64,000 nucleotides of DNA from Gnetum montanum. Lineage: Eukaryota > Streptophyta > Gnetopsida > Gnetales > Gnetaceae. Of the stretch, positions 43,911-55,989 are shown one piece after another. Positions within the stretch are counted from its first letter, which is position 1, and each line of letters begins with the position of its first letter. The stretch is taken from the NCBI GenBank assembly GCA_015680685.1, contig MNCI01002316.1, forward strand, positions 311,523 through 375,522, written 5' to 3'. The notes below the pieces were generated by a model. That model did no database searches, had not been told where the DNA came from, and worked only from the letters and a program-made list of their open reading frames with translations. The position numbers were made by a program, and so were the translations under genes.

Positions 43911-45880
43911 TAGTCTACAATTGAATGAAAACTCATCCTCGAGTGTAGAAGAGGAGGAAAAAGTTCTTTACAAAATATATTGGGTGGGTATGGAATTATT
44001 TACTAACATACAAACTAGCTCAGATGGAATAGATAGACTCTAAGTGCTTAAGTGTATAGAGATACAAGTTTTTACAAAATTGGGTGTTCATGATAAGAGA
44101 AGGGAACACCTTGGAGAACATTGACATCCAACACCTCTTAGCAATAGAAGAATGAGAGAGAAGATCCAATGATCATGAATGATCCTCATTGTGTGGTACT
44201 GTTGCATCATTCTTGGTGAAGAAAATCCTGCTTCCATCCCATTACAATCACAACATAATCATGAATTAGTATGCAATGTGTAACACATAGCTACTAAATG
44301 CCTTGTCTTATCAGTGGTTACACTCGGCTATGTTGTGATTTTGGTAGATTGATTCCTTTAGTAGTGTTAGTGGGAAGGCTAATAGATAGGGTCAAATAGA
44401 TAAGTGGTCTATTAAATTTGAAAAAGTTTAACACACAAAAATATTCAAAGAGGGTGTACAAATTCACAACAACAAAAAGGAAGGCTCACTAAAAACTGTT
44501 ATGAAGATGTGCATAATTGGATGTCATTGATGGGGTAAACAAAGAGAATTTGATCATAAGAGTATCTAAGGATAAAGTACTTAACTAAACCAACCAAAAG
44601 ATATGCAAGTGGGTCCTCCCTAAAGCAAGCACAAGCCTTTTATGCCTTTACATAACTTTAAACTAAAGAGTCTGTGGGCTCCATGGATGATTAATGGTTA
44701 TAGAGGGTTAAGTACAAAAACCTAGAAGAAACTAACTAAGAATTCCAAGACATCAAACAAAAACATGCAACTAGCAACGAGGTGAGATATGGAAAGCATA
44801 GATGGATGAAAGAGAGTGGAATGGAGTTCCTAATTAAGGTCACATGAAGTCCCTTGTGGATTTTGTGGTTAAATGACTTGATAGGATCCATCTTTAGTCT
44901 AGACCAAAAACCAACCACGTTCAGTGACTTCACATTGCAATTCTAAGACTAGTCCATCCCCTAAGACATAAAAGTGCTCCCATAGAACAACCACTATTCT
45001 TTATTAAAGAAGAAGTAGGAAGTGAGGAAGGGCCTTAGTTAGAGGGGATGAGTCCCATAACTAGTGCTTGTAGCTTGTTTATTTTATCTAAGAGGTGTGC
45101 TTTAAATTTCCATTTTTTTTATGAAATGGGAACCACACCATGTAAAGACACATGCATTTATTCTATCCAAGGGGTGTGGTTTGAATTTTCATTATTTTTT
45201 TATGAGGACCACACCATGTAAGGACTCAAACCTTTGAATCCTTTCCAATTCTGAAAACTACCAAAGTCACAAATTTATTAAAGTTTTATTAATGAAAAAG
45301 GAATTGCACATTTCCAAAATAAGGAAAACCATAGAGTTTATGGATGGGTGGATGTTGTGGACTCACTACCTCTTGCATGAAAAAGAAACCATGTTCTAAT
45401 TATCTGTAATGCAATTCAAAGCCAAAAACCAAACACCAACAATCAAATAATAAAAATAGTACATACCACCACTGAACAATGCATTACCAATGTACATAGC
45501 ACTTATTAATAAAAATTTAGAAAATCAAATCAAATAAAATAAAAGAAAATATAAAAGAAAGTGTAAAATATTCAAAAAATAGCAAATGTATTAACAATGG
45601 TGTAAAATAAAAGGTAGAAAAGATTAATAACATGAAAACAAAAATATGTAAAATAAAGAATGTGTAAAACAAAAAGTTGTAAAATAAAATATGTGCAAAA
45701 AAAAAGTTGAAAAACTGAGGAGCCACTTATATAGTTAGCATATGTGGCCATCTCCCCCATGACTAAGTTGAAAGGAGGAGATCTAAAATATTGAGCATGG
45801 TTGTCCATTAGATGAGGCGTTTATTGTATTAGCTGGGTTATGCTCATGGAAAGGTTTGATTTGTTAAATGTTAACCAATT
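43911..45880 (-). other. Element E non-coding spacer
   Basis: Contains the conserved box AAGTGGGTCCTCCCTAAAG (44607-44625) and GGATGGGTGGATGTTGTGGA (45343). AT-rich; the long A/T-only frames at 45517-45808 are low complexity and not genes. Confidence 0.55.
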
Positions 45881-47010
45881 GTTTCTTGTTTGGGATCTCA
45901 AGCGTGTAAATCATCATGACCCCAAAAGGAAAAGTCTCATAAATGATGTAAGGTCCTTCCCACAATGTTTAAAACTTAGTTAGTTGAGATACATGTGTGG
46001 TGTTCTAGTAGAGAACCTTATCTCTTAATTGAAATTTAACTTTTCTAATGTTTAGGTCATGATGCTTTTTGTTGTAGGCCTTATGTAACTCGTTAGATAA
46101 TAGGTCTTCCAATTGATTTTTTTCTAGCAGGTTCAAATTCACTAGTCTTTCTTTTTGTGCTAGACTCAAGTCAAGGTTGAGGTCACAAGCTATTGAAAGT
46201 GTAAAGAGCTCGGATTGAATAAGAAGTGTTGGTAATTTCCCATACATAAGCCCATAGGGAGAGTAGCCTATAGGAAATTTCCATGTTGAGCGGTAGGCCC
46301 AAAGGGCAACATTGAGTTTTGTCCTCCAATCTTTCCTATACTTGCTAACAGTTCTTATTAGTATTCTTGTGATTTCATTATTGGTAACCTCAACTTGACC
46401 ATTAGCTTAAGGATGATAAGGTGTTATGAGTTTATGTTTAAACCCCAAGCGTTGCATGAGCTTTCAAAAAGTAGTGCCTATAAAGTAAGTTCCATTATCA
46501 GAAATTAATGCATGTGGCACACCAAACTTGTTTATAACATTTTGTTATACAAATTGAATAACACTAGAAGATATACATTTGATGATAGCTACTACTTTTG
46601 CCCATTTTGTACAATAGTCAGTAGTGACTATGATGTATGCCTTTTCATTTGACATGGATGTGATGGGACCCATGAAATCAATGCCCCAAATGTCAAAGGA
46701 TACCAGTGGTTGAATCCATTGTTGAGGTCCCTCCATTTGAGTAGTCATTCCACCATCTCATTGGCATCGTTCACAAGATCAGACATAATGGTGAGCATTC
46801 CTGAAGATTGTTGGCCAATAGTACCCTACCATCAAGATTTTAATGGCCATGCATCTTTTAGCATAGTGTCCTCCACAAGGACCTTCATGAGAGTCTTGGA
46901 GAATGCATAGTTGATCAACATCAAGGACACACCAACGAACTAGGCCATCGATGCATACCTTGTAGAGTTGTCTATTGATCTCCATGAAGTGTTTTACCTA
47001 GTGAAGAAAC
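45881..47010 (-). pseudogene. Element E integrase
   Basis: Zinc-binding part HEGPCGGHYAKRC and VGYYWPTIFRNAHHYV (46985-46779), catalytic core FDIWGIDFMGPITSMSNEKA and TTDYCTKW (46748-46545), and the post-core MYGKLPTLLIQSELFTLSIA with LNLDLSLAQKERLVNLNLLE (46247-46005), typical of Tat/Athila-type integrase C termini. Frames are broken between blocks. Confidence 0.75.
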
Positions 47011-47159
47011 TACTATTTCTTCTGGTGGTCCAACCCTTGTGGCATCTCTTGAATGAGAAGATAGGTAAGAATGACATCATACCATTTAGGCTCGTTGGGA
47101 AATTGTTTAGTTATAGCCCCAAGAAAGAGGAGTTCATTAGGAAATATATCAAATAGTGG

Positions 47160-48480
47160 ACCTTCTTCCTCTTTGTCATCCCATCACAACCAAAATAAGT
47201 GATCAATGACCACATTCTCAGTGCCCTTTGGATCTACCATCATAAGATCAAATTCCTGCAAGATCACTAGCCACCATATGACATAAGGGCTCACCATTGG
47301 AATATTCATTAGGAAGCAGATGGCACTATGATCTATGTGCACAAACATCTTGTATCCAAGCACATAATGCCTAAACTTTTCTAGAGTAAACACCACTGCC
47401 ATCAATTCTTTTTCTATAGTGGTGTAGTTTAGTTGTGCAACCACAATGCTTTGAGTAGTGCAGTGGATGTCATATGGACATTTCTTGTCATCTAACTATG
47501 TGAGCATGACTCCAAAGGCATAATTTGATGCATTTTTCATAATATGGAATGGTTTGAACCATTCAAGTGCTTGTAGAATTGGAGTTTCTAGAAGTTTCTC
47601 TTTCAGCTATTAGAATGCTTTTTCACATTCCATGGTCTAGACAAAGGGAGCATCTTTCTTTGTTAGCTCCACCAACGTTTTTGTGATCTTAGAGAAATTC
47701 TCTATGAATTGCTGATAGTAGCCAGTATGCCCAAGGAATGATTGAGCATCTTTTATAGTTTCTGGTTGGTGGGTTATTCCTTGGATGACCCTTATTTTCT
47801 CAGGGTTTACCTCAATTCCTGCTTGTGATATTTTGTGCCCCAATACAATGCCCTCCTAGACAATTAAGTGACTTTTTTGCCAATTGAGTCACAAGTTAGT
47901 TTCAACGCATCATTTAAGCACTTTCTCAAGGCGATTCAAGGCTTTTTCAAATGTAGCTTATAAGTGGAGAAGTCATCCATGAAGACTTCCACACCACTAC
48001 CGATTTTCTATTGAAAAATGCTTAGAACCATGTGCTAAAATGTGGTAGGACCATTGCACAGATCAAATGGCATCTTGCGATATGTAAAAGTCCCCTGGTA
48101 ACTCATGAATGTTGTCTTTTCTTGGTCTTCTTATGCAATTTGAATTTGGTTATAGCTACTATTACCATCTAGAAAATTGTAGTAGCAATGCCTAGATATT
48201 GTGTCTAGCACTTGATCAACAAATGGGAATGGAAAATGATCTTTGAATGTTGTCATATTTAACAATAAAAAATTGACATAAACCCACCATTTGCCACATT
48301 TCTTTAGCACAATTATAGTGGACTAATTGACTCACTATTTGCAATGGGATAAATGAACCCCATTTTGAGGAGTTGCTTGATTTCCTCCTTAATGATCTGC
48401 TTTAGTTTGTGGTTCAATCACCTCTATGGCTATCTTTTTTGCTTCATGACTAGATCAGTGTATATGAAATGTTGGTATAT
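47160..48480 (-). pseudogene. Element E reverse transcriptase and RNase H
   Basis: RT blocks from about 48350: YPIANSESISPL, FLDG, GTFTYRKMPFDLCNGPTTF, then an intact catalytic box FMDDFS at 47966-47983, then GHKISQAGIEVNPEKIRVIQ and SFLGHTGYYQQFIENFSKIT (47843-47637). RNase H at 47444-47184: NYTTIEKELMAVVFTLEKFR, HIDHSAICFLMN, DPKGTENVVIDHL. The YxDD-type box is kept, unlike in D, yet stops elsewhere break the frame. Confidence 0.8.
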
Positions 48481-48599
48481 CCTCTGTGAGTTCAAGATAT
48501 GACCAACCAAAAGCTACTGACCATTTTTCAACTACCTTCAATAGCATCTTTTTCTACTCTAAAGCAAGATTTACACTGATTATGATTGACTTCCCATTT

Positions 48600-49340
48600 T
48601 TCAAAAACACATATTCCATTTGGACTAGTAGCATTTTCAATTCAATGGGCTCTTGCTTGAAACTTTTAGAAATTTCAAATTCTTCCCAGTAGGTATCATC
48701 ATTTGTATCATCCATGCCTACGACATATGTGCATGTTAGGCTCTCAGTTGGTTTCATGCAAAGTGTGCTGCTCTCAGAATTAGCAATCAGCCACTAGGTG
48801 CCCTCTTGTTTCGTGGCTGCTATGTACAAACACCTTTGGATTTCTACTTTTGGTGCACATTGCTTGCATGCAAATATAGATGCTTACTTTATAGCCCAAA
48901 GTTGCTGCACAAAATTGCACCCTGTATCACTGTACATGATGCATGGAACTCTCTTCTTCTTAATCTTTCTAAATGCATTTTCTTTGGATATTTTTAAAGA
49001 AAGATCTTTAATACCCATTCTAGCATCAATGGTGCTAAGTCATGCCCTTACCATGATGATTAGGAAGTCCCCTTTATAGTTCTTCATTTTAATTACTAGG
49101 AAAATAGTAGGATAAGACCATCCACAGACAGTGGTCACAATGTCTTCTACTAGTCCCTATGGAATAGTGATGGATTGGTTTGTCAACTCTAATATTATGT
49201 TGCTCTTCATGAGAGGAGGTAGGTTCCATGTAGTGTACATCTCATGAGAAGTTAAATTGATACTACGACTTAAATTAAAAAGAGCCTTGCACGGTTCATT
49301 CCCAGCAAGCTATAAATAAATTAGAGGGCTTCTAGGATCG
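48600..49340 (-). pseudogene. Element E aspartic protease
   Basis: Minus strand ALFNLSRSINL near 49290-49260 stands where ALLDSGSGINL-like sequence is expected, so the catalytic aspartate is gone. Downstream blocks: LTNQSITIP, VCGWSYPTIFLVIKMKNYKG, MGIKDLSLKISKENA. Confidence 0.6.
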
Positions 49341-49499
49341 ACTAATTTCCTAGGAAGGTTTCTAACACGAATCCAATCAGATACTATGTGAGTAAACATG
49401 ATAGTATGGATCTTAGAAATATTTTGGTTTGAAGGGGACTCAAAGGTATTTGGTACAGAGGAAGATGTAGGAGTAGGGTTGTCAACCACAAGTGTATGT

Positions 49500-51910
49500 G
49501 AGGGCTTAGGTGGATTGTAAGGTCAAAAGAAAGGTCTTTTCTTTAATCAAGTATTCAACCCATCCAATTAATGAAGTGGTTGTAAGTTAATAGCCCTTGT
49601 AGTATTGCACTACTATGGTTGAGCTGGTAGTTCACCCTACATAGGTGAAGTAAGTGGTAGTTGTGCGGGTGAAGGAGGAATAGGAGGAGGATAAGGGTAA
49701 GAGGTGGCATCCCTTCTTTCATGTGAAGAATGAGTTTGATAATAATCAGAAGGGTGGTAGTGAGATTGGAAAGTAGAAACATGACTGGAGGAGTCATGTG
49801 GAGACAGGGGTTATTAAACATAATAACCATATGGATTAGTCTATTGGTAAGGGTATTGTTACCCTGGTGGTGCCATCACCCATGATTGTGATTACTATCA
49901 CTTTTGATACTACTCATATGGTTGCGATGGAGCTCCACTTGGATAATATTGTTGCTTTTGGTGGAATTGTCTAAAATTTCCTTGAGGATAAGGTAATCTT
50001 TTGGATGTTTGCCTTTGTGTTAGTCATGGATTTAAAGCATACACCCTAGACTCCTGTAGATGTCTATGAGGCAACATCCCTTAGGATGTTCATATTGGCA
50101 GACATCACACTTGTCATCATCATTTGATTTGCTTTCCGCAACTTCTTCTACTATAATAATCTTGCACTTACATTTGTGATAGGCACATTCAACTTCCTTG
50201 TGCCTCCTACACTCATGATCACTACCTTGTTCTTTGGATTCTTTGGCAATTTTAAGGACAACTTGAAATATACTGTCCATGGAGTTCCATAATTGATCAA
50301 CCTTGGCCATAATTTTAGATTGAAATTTTTGGAGTGGTAAGGTTTTCCTATTCACCACTTCACTAGATGTGGATTCATTCTCACTGCCATAGAATTGACC
50401 CTCCCTCTTGTGAATGGAAGGATCACGATTATGTTCTTTTACACTTTCTTTTTTTCTTAATTCAGCCTCCTATTTAGCTACTTGCTCAATTAAAATTTGT
50501 ATCTAATGAGCGTTTAATTCTAACAATCACCCCTAGTGATAGACAATAAGGGTTCTCCTTGTTTCTAATTGAAGCTTGTCTACTATGTGGTGAAGTTAAT
50601 CTAGTTGAGAATAACCATGGCCTAGACATTTGTGCATTATAGAATAGTATCAACCGATGGTGACATCTAAGGGTTCGTGTGTTCCTTATTTCAATCCTTG
50701 GATTTTCCTTCTCAAGTTGGACACTTTGGAGTATGTTTGATATTTATCATTAAACAAATCAAGCATAGTACACCATTGTCTAATAAATTCAAGCTCTAAG
50801 GACCAGTACCAGTTCTCTACTTCTTTGATGAGTATCCTTGGGAGCAACTTAAGTTTTTGCCACTCATTTTTTATATTTTGCAAGGCACATGCATCTTAAA
50901 AATATTAGAGATGGTTCTGTGGATCAGAGTTATATCCCACTTCAAATTGAGAAATATTGTTCATATCTAACCTTTTGATCCAACTATCCTTCACATGCCT
51001 TGTTGGAATACGTACTACCTCTGCAATATTAAGCATACCTCATATAGTACACAAAGGCTCATTGAGGCCTTGATCATGGTGCCTATGATATCCTCAACTA
51101 CCCCTTCATTCAAAGTGATGTGCCTCTCTTGAATGTCTATGCCCTTGATCTTACCTTTCCCAACAATAATTTTAGTTATTTCAATCATTTTGGTCTGATC
51201 AGTTATTTTGGTTACCTCCATCACAATCTCACTTTCTATGGTCATGATTAGAGCTAGAGGAAGAAGATGATGATGACGATGAAAGGGAAGAGGAAGGAGA
51301 ACCAGAACCATCATGATGCTTGCTACCACCTCTTCGACGATCGTGACCATGATCACAATCTTACTTTTTTTTCACATCCCTACCTTAACTTACCCCTTTA
51401 GATCCTTCTTTGTTATTGGATCCATTTTTACCAGAACCAGGATAGTGTATTGTGGATTGTTAGTTTTGGTTTTGACCTCCTTCACGAAAGTTAAAGAGAG
51501 AAGTTTCATTGAATGGAAAACCCCCAAAAAAGGGGTTCTCCACTAGCTTGTTTGTATAACATGAATGAAGAATTGTTAAATCTTTTTCCTTTGAAGATTC
51601 ATAATGTTGTTCTAGCTATCAATGTTGTAGATGTTGTGCCTTAGTGGGATGATAATCCCTAGCATCAGTATCTTGCACAACATACTTAGCATGACGTTCC
51701 TGAAGATCATATCATATAAGCATTTGGTAGAGCATTGCAGGAATAGATCAATTGGGAAGCAACACTATGTTGCCCTCCATGTCACACCATCACAGTTATT
51801 TATCCTAGTGTTGGATGAAGGTGAAGTTTGGTACATACTCATCAAGATGAGCATATACTATTTGATACTATTGAGGCACGGGTTGATAAGCTTTATCAGA
51901 CTTTGGTAGA
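49500..51910 (-). pseudogene. Element E gag
   Basis: Core NEWQKLKLLPRILIKEVENW and RQWCTMLDLFNDKYQTYSKV (50883-50686); then the MAKVDQLWNSMDSIF region and a zinc knuckle CDVCQYEHPKGCC (about 50110-50072). C-terminal Pro/Tyr/Gln-rich tail to about 49560. Broken into at least four frames. Confidence 0.75.
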
Positions 51911-52078
51911 GAATTTCTCTTGTGAGAAGAAGACATTTTTAGTTAGAAAAATAAAAATCATAGTGTGCTTTTAGATATTTTTGTAGTAATCTTAATATGT
52001 GATGTGACTCTAAGGTTCATTCCAATGATTTAAATAATTTCAGTAGGTCTTAGATAGCACACGAAAAACCCAAAAGGT

Positions 52079-52095
52079 CCTTGGCAATGGTGCCA
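52079..52095 (-). promoter_or_regulatory. Primer-binding site of element E
   Basis: Minus strand TGGCACCATTGCCAAGG, one base after the LTR; tRNA-Asp-like as in A with extra substitutions. Confidence 0.75.
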
Positions 52096-52096
52096 A

Positions 52097-52942
52097 TGAT
52101 GAGCAGTGAGGTGCTCGTATGCCTAACCATGCAAGTCACTAAGGTGTTTAATTGCGATCTGATTGAATTCCATGGACCTATAGTTCTCTAGTACACTAGT
52201 TCTTCTAAAAATTGAAATGGGTGTTAAGAATGTTTATTGTCTTCCCAACTACACTTATGAGGCTCAGGGGTATGGTCTAAGTGTAACTGAGGTACATGAT
52301 TTTTCTTATTTTATGTTTTATGAGTTTAGTTGCATACAACAAGAAAGAAAGGTATAGTAATTTAAGATCTAGTTCATTTACAATCTAACTAGCCTAACAC
52401 AAGTAACCGCCCCACTTTCCTGGACACATCTTGAACACATATAGTGCTACTAGGCTACCAAATGTTAAGCATTGTTGGGTTACCAATTACTATATGTATG
52501 TTCGAAGTGATCATGCTTGTGTTCATGAATTGTTGGAAAGTAATTACTTAATTCAAATGCATTAAAGTAAAGTGCATTAAAAGTAACATTAATCTATTCT
52601 TAGTGTTACAAGGATTGTCAAAAGAGTTCATTTTATTCTCATCACACTGCTACACTCAGGTACATCAATGTTCAAACAAAGAACCATACACACTTAGACT
52701 TCTTCTACGATTACTTAGAAAATATTCTAACTTTGGAGAAAATAAACTACAAGAGCTTCACTAATTTGACTAAAAACTAAAAAAAAATGACTCCAAAAAA
52801 TAATGCCAAAATGGGAGCTTAGACGCTATATTTATAGGCCAGCATATACCCCTACCCCACTCGACATTGGATACCCGATGTTGCATGAAGAACCCAACGT
52901 TGGATACCTGACATCGGAGCATATGAACAATGTTTTTCATTA
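52097..52942 (-). mobile_element. 5' LTR of element E
   Basis: 846 bp from TGATGAGCAGTGAGGTGCTC to GTTTTTCATTA. The terminal CA has decayed to TA. TATA box in ATATTTATAGGCC (about 52830). U3 motifs: GACATTGGATACCCGATGTT and ATACCTGACATCGG (52860-52920). Confidence 0.75.
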
Positions 52943-53980
52943 GCACCTATGCAAAAGAGAGTAGTATCCATCCATCACCACATCAAGGGATTCGTGTGTC
53001 CCTTACCTCCAACCCTATATCTACTTTCTAAGATTGGACACCTTGGAGTAAGTTTGATTTTTCTCATTGAAGAGTTCAAGCATGGTACTTCACCTTCTAA
53101 TTGATTTAGGTTCCAATGCTTGATACTAGCCCTCTGCCTTCTTAATGAGTGTCTTGGAAAATAACTTTAGCTTTTTTCAGTCACTTTCAATATTCTATAG
53201 GGCACAAGCATCATGACAAACTTGAAGGTAATGTTGTGGATTTGCTTTATGCCCTCCTTCAAACTTAGGAATATTATTCATATCAATTTGCTTGATGTGA
53301 CTATTCCTCACATGCCTGGTTGGAATGTATACTACTTTCCTTATGTTGATCATGCTATGAGTAGCCAACAGGGGTTCTTCATGGTTATAGGATTTGTATG
53401 CTTGATTGTAGTAATGTCCCCTTTGGTACTCACAAATGCATCATCGTTCAGTTAACAGGAGGATTAACCTGCTTTTCCTCATTATTTTCATGTTTGATAT
53501 CCATAGTAGTGTTTCTCTACACTTATGCCTCTATGGGTTGGGAGGGTCTCATCATGTGTTTAATCACATGGTATCCCTCTTGCACATGGATTAGATTCAT
53601 TTCCCTTAAATATGTTTGAAGCATGGCTAGTGTTGATGCTTTGGAGGAAAAACAATGTTATCCTATGGGTTCCTCCACCTTAACTGCTCATCTTGATGAA
53701 AGATGAATGTGACATTATGGTAATAAGGATTAGTGTAAGCATATGAGATTCTTGTTTGCATAGGCATTCTTCAATATTTATTGTTAGTTATTTTGTCATT
53801 TCCCCTTTATAACTCTTTGATAGGTGATAGTTTTTCTTTAAGTGTTGAAGCCATTTTTATAGATTTTATGCTTAATTAAGTGTGTGTGTTATTAGAATTG
53901 ATTAAAGATATGAAGATTAACTTGTGGTTCCTGATACAACAAACTTTGTAAGATTAATTACTTAGCACTCATTGACACAT
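52943..53980 (-). pseudogene. Element D leader and gag, N-terminal part
   Basis: Minus strand: HIKQIDMNNIPKFEGG near 53310-53260, matching LDLNNFPKF in A and B, then a decayed core down to 52943, where E interrupts it. 53700-53980 is leader sequence with no clear frame. Confidence 0.65.
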
Positions 53981-53997
53981 CCCTATCAAGGGCACCA
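53981..53997 (-). promoter_or_regulatory. Primer-binding site of element D (degenerate)
   Basis: Minus strand TGGTGCCCTTGATAGGG, one base after the LTR end. It keeps the TGGxGCC start but diverges from the tRNA-Asp complement. Confidence 0.6.
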
Positions 53998-53998
53998 A

Positions 53999-54618
53999 TG
54001 ATGAGTAATAGAGCAATCCCAACACTCTACCATATAAGTCATGAGTGCTAGCACATGACCAGATCATAATCAATAAATGGACAATGTAATTATGCTAGTT
54101 ATTAATATGAAGTTTGTGAGTGTTATCTTCTTACCTTGAGTTAGTAAAATCTATGTGTATGGTTTAACTCACAATGAAGCATATGTTATGTGATGTTGTA
54201 AGGCTCATTTTACTCTTAAGTGTAGATATAATGAAAATGGGGTTAAATGCTAAATCAAAGTAATGAAAATAATGTAATTCTATTCTATCCTATAGTAATG
54301 AGCATCCATTCCTTGCTTGTCAAACACACCTTGGACTCATGTAATCATTACTAGGATTACCAAGTAAATTCAATACTAAGAAAATTAAGTGAAACCACTA
54401 TTGTGTTACCAAATGATTACACTTTAATGCTCAAAACTAGTCGTACTTATTCTGCTTTACTAATGAACAAGTAAAATAAAGTACTTAGAAACTATAAATG
54501 ATTAAGCTAAGAAAATAAGAAAATTATGCTAAGTAAACAAAAAAAACTAAATGGATGTTGCAATGATGAAAAGTAATCTCAATCTTTATTGTTTCCATGA
54601 ACTGCGTCTAAGTATAAT
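53999..54618 (-). mobile_element. 5' LTR of element D, partial
   Basis: Matches 31192 onward of the 3' LTR (TGATGAGTAATAGAGCAATC, CAACACTCTACCATA, GAGTGCTAGCACATGACCAG) and stops abruptly at 54618, where plus-oriented LTR C begins. The U3 and TATA part must lie to the right of the window. Confidence 0.75.
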
Positions 54619-54780
54619 TGATAAAACCAATTTTTGTCATAATGCAATATCGTAGCAACAATGTCATAGATATGATGTTGTGGATCATGTTATGTCATTG
54701 TTGATGCGATGTCTCAAGATGTGTGTAGCCCTATAAATAAAAGACTTGTATGCACAATCCAACAACTTTTCCAACACATT
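54619..54780 (+). mobile_element. LTR C (family II), plus orientation, U3 and TATA part
   Basis: Starts TGATAAAACCAATTTTTGTC, the reverse complement of D's LTR end, with GTCATAGATATGATG-like motifs and TATA box CCCTATAAATAAAAG (about 54729). Interrupted by B after ACATT (54776-54780); continues at 63329. Inserted into D's 5' LTR; its presumed left target bases are ATAAT (54614-54618). Confidence 0.75.
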
Positions 54781-55703
54781 TGATGAGTGGCTAGGTACCC
54801 CTACACTCAACCATACAAATATGAGCATGTACGTACGATCCGATTAAACTTCGCAGACAGACTAGTTGTGGTATCTAAATAGTTACACATTGATTGCAAT
54901 TCGCTATCTTCCCACTTGGACTAGTATTCACTTATCATGTATGGTTTAGTCTAGAGTGAGGTGTATGATATGATTTCTATCACTAGGCTACTCCTAGAGA
55001 CAATGGAAAATAATCTTGATTAGACTAAGAAGCAATACGAAATGAAGTCTAGATACCTTAAGTGTGATGAGCATCTATCCTTAATCATCCATACACATCT
55101 TGGACCTCATGTACTACTTTTGGGATTACCAAGCGTACATTACTTAAGCACTCCTAAATACACTACTAGGTTACCAAGTAGTCACACTTCAATGTTCGTG
55201 ATTAAGTCATACTCATTCCACATTTAATAGTAGGAATAGTAAATGATAGTAAAGAAATATTAATTAAGAAAATGATAAATAAAAATAAAAATTAAATAAT
55301 TAAAACTAAGTGAATGTAGCAATGATGGAGTAATCTTGATCTTTTTTGTTGATCATGTATGTGTCCAAGTATGTCACACTCAAATAAAGGTTCCGTACAA
55401 TTATAATCATCAACTATGGGCATGCATTGGGGAAAGAATTGAAATGGATTGAAAACTAATAAAAAAGGTCCTACTCTAATATTAAATAACTCTCTTTTTC
55501 CTATGCACCTAAATGTGGTATTTATAGGCTTACACAGGATTCATGATATCATGTATTTGATATTGTTATCCAGGCTGTGATATCGCGTACTCGATATCGA
55601 GGATNCCATGATATCATGTATTTGATATTGTTATCCAGGCTGTGATATCGCGTACTCGATATCGAGGATCCAATATCGGGGCTTGGCAAAACACAATTCA
55701 TCA
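54781..55703 (-). mobile_element. 3' LTR of element B (family I)
   Basis: 923 bp from TGATGAGTGGCTAGGTACCC to AACACAATTCATCA. TATA box GTATTTATAGGC at about 55520. U3 GATATC motifs at 55543-55680 are inflated by a 63-bp repeat around N at 55605. It differs from the 5' LTR mainly by C/T and G/A changes. Confidence 0.85.
55542..55669. repeat. 63-bp perfect direct repeat around a single N
   Basis: 55542-55604 and 55607-55669 are identical; N is at 55605. The 5' LTR of the same element has the unit once, so an unmerged contig join is likely. Confidence 0.8.
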
Positions 55704-55715
55704 TACCCCCATGAC
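55704..55715 (-). promoter_or_regulatory. Polypurine tract of element B
   Basis: Minus strand GTCATGGGGGTA directly before the 3' LTR start TGATGAATTG. Confidence 0.7.
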
Positions 55716-55989
55716 TAAATAACAACTCGTCCTCAAGTTAGAGACAAAATGAGAATGGGCTCAATTGATTACACAGTGGATAGATATGGGATTATTTGAC
55801 TAACTAGGAATTACTCATGCTGTAGTGTGGAATTAAACAAAACAAAATTGGGACACATACACATAATTAACAAAAGACAAAATTTATTGGACTCATGTGG
55901 TTCCTGGTGGTAGTGGTTCCTCCATGGGTCTCTTCCCCTTATCTTGTGCTCCAAATTTTTTAAATTGATGTCTTTAAAGGAGTGCTTAG

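Larger units (their letters stand above)
43045..52942 (-). mobile_element. LTR element E (family III), Ty3/gypsy-type, inserted in gag of D
   Basis: 9.9-kb minus-strand element with both LTRs, PBS 52079-52095, gag (about 51700-49500), protease, RT, RNase H, integrase and a non-coding spacer. Target duplication GCACT (43040-43044) against GCACC (52943-52947). It lacks the extra ORF that D and B carry: only about 0.7 kb lies between the spacer box at 44607 and the 3' LTR. LTR sequences differ at roughly one base in ten by eye, mostly transitions, so it is old. Confidence 0.8.
31192..54618 (-). mobile_element. LTR element D (family II), Ty3/gypsy-type, heavily interrupted
   Basis: Minus-strand element: 5' LTR (53999-54618, cut off by LTR C), PBS 53981-53997, gag (53700-52943, then 43044 to about 41760), protease (about 41760-41318), RT/RNase H (40400 to about 38300), integrase (38300 to about 37100), spacer, extra env-like ORF (about 35600-33354), PPT and 3' LTR (31192-32155). 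Interrupted by element E and two solo LTRs. Fusing the sequence across E restores the gag wording seen undisturbed at 50621-50690, which proves the nesting. The order and the extra ORF after integrase suggest a Tat/Athila-like clade. No frame is intact. Confidence 0.8.

Noticed and set aside
45517-45808. Phe/Leu-rich minus-strand frames that look like membrane proteins
   Set aside because: The DNA is low-complexity A/T with repeated GTAAAATAAA-type runs inside element E's spacer; the hydrophobic translation is a composition effect.
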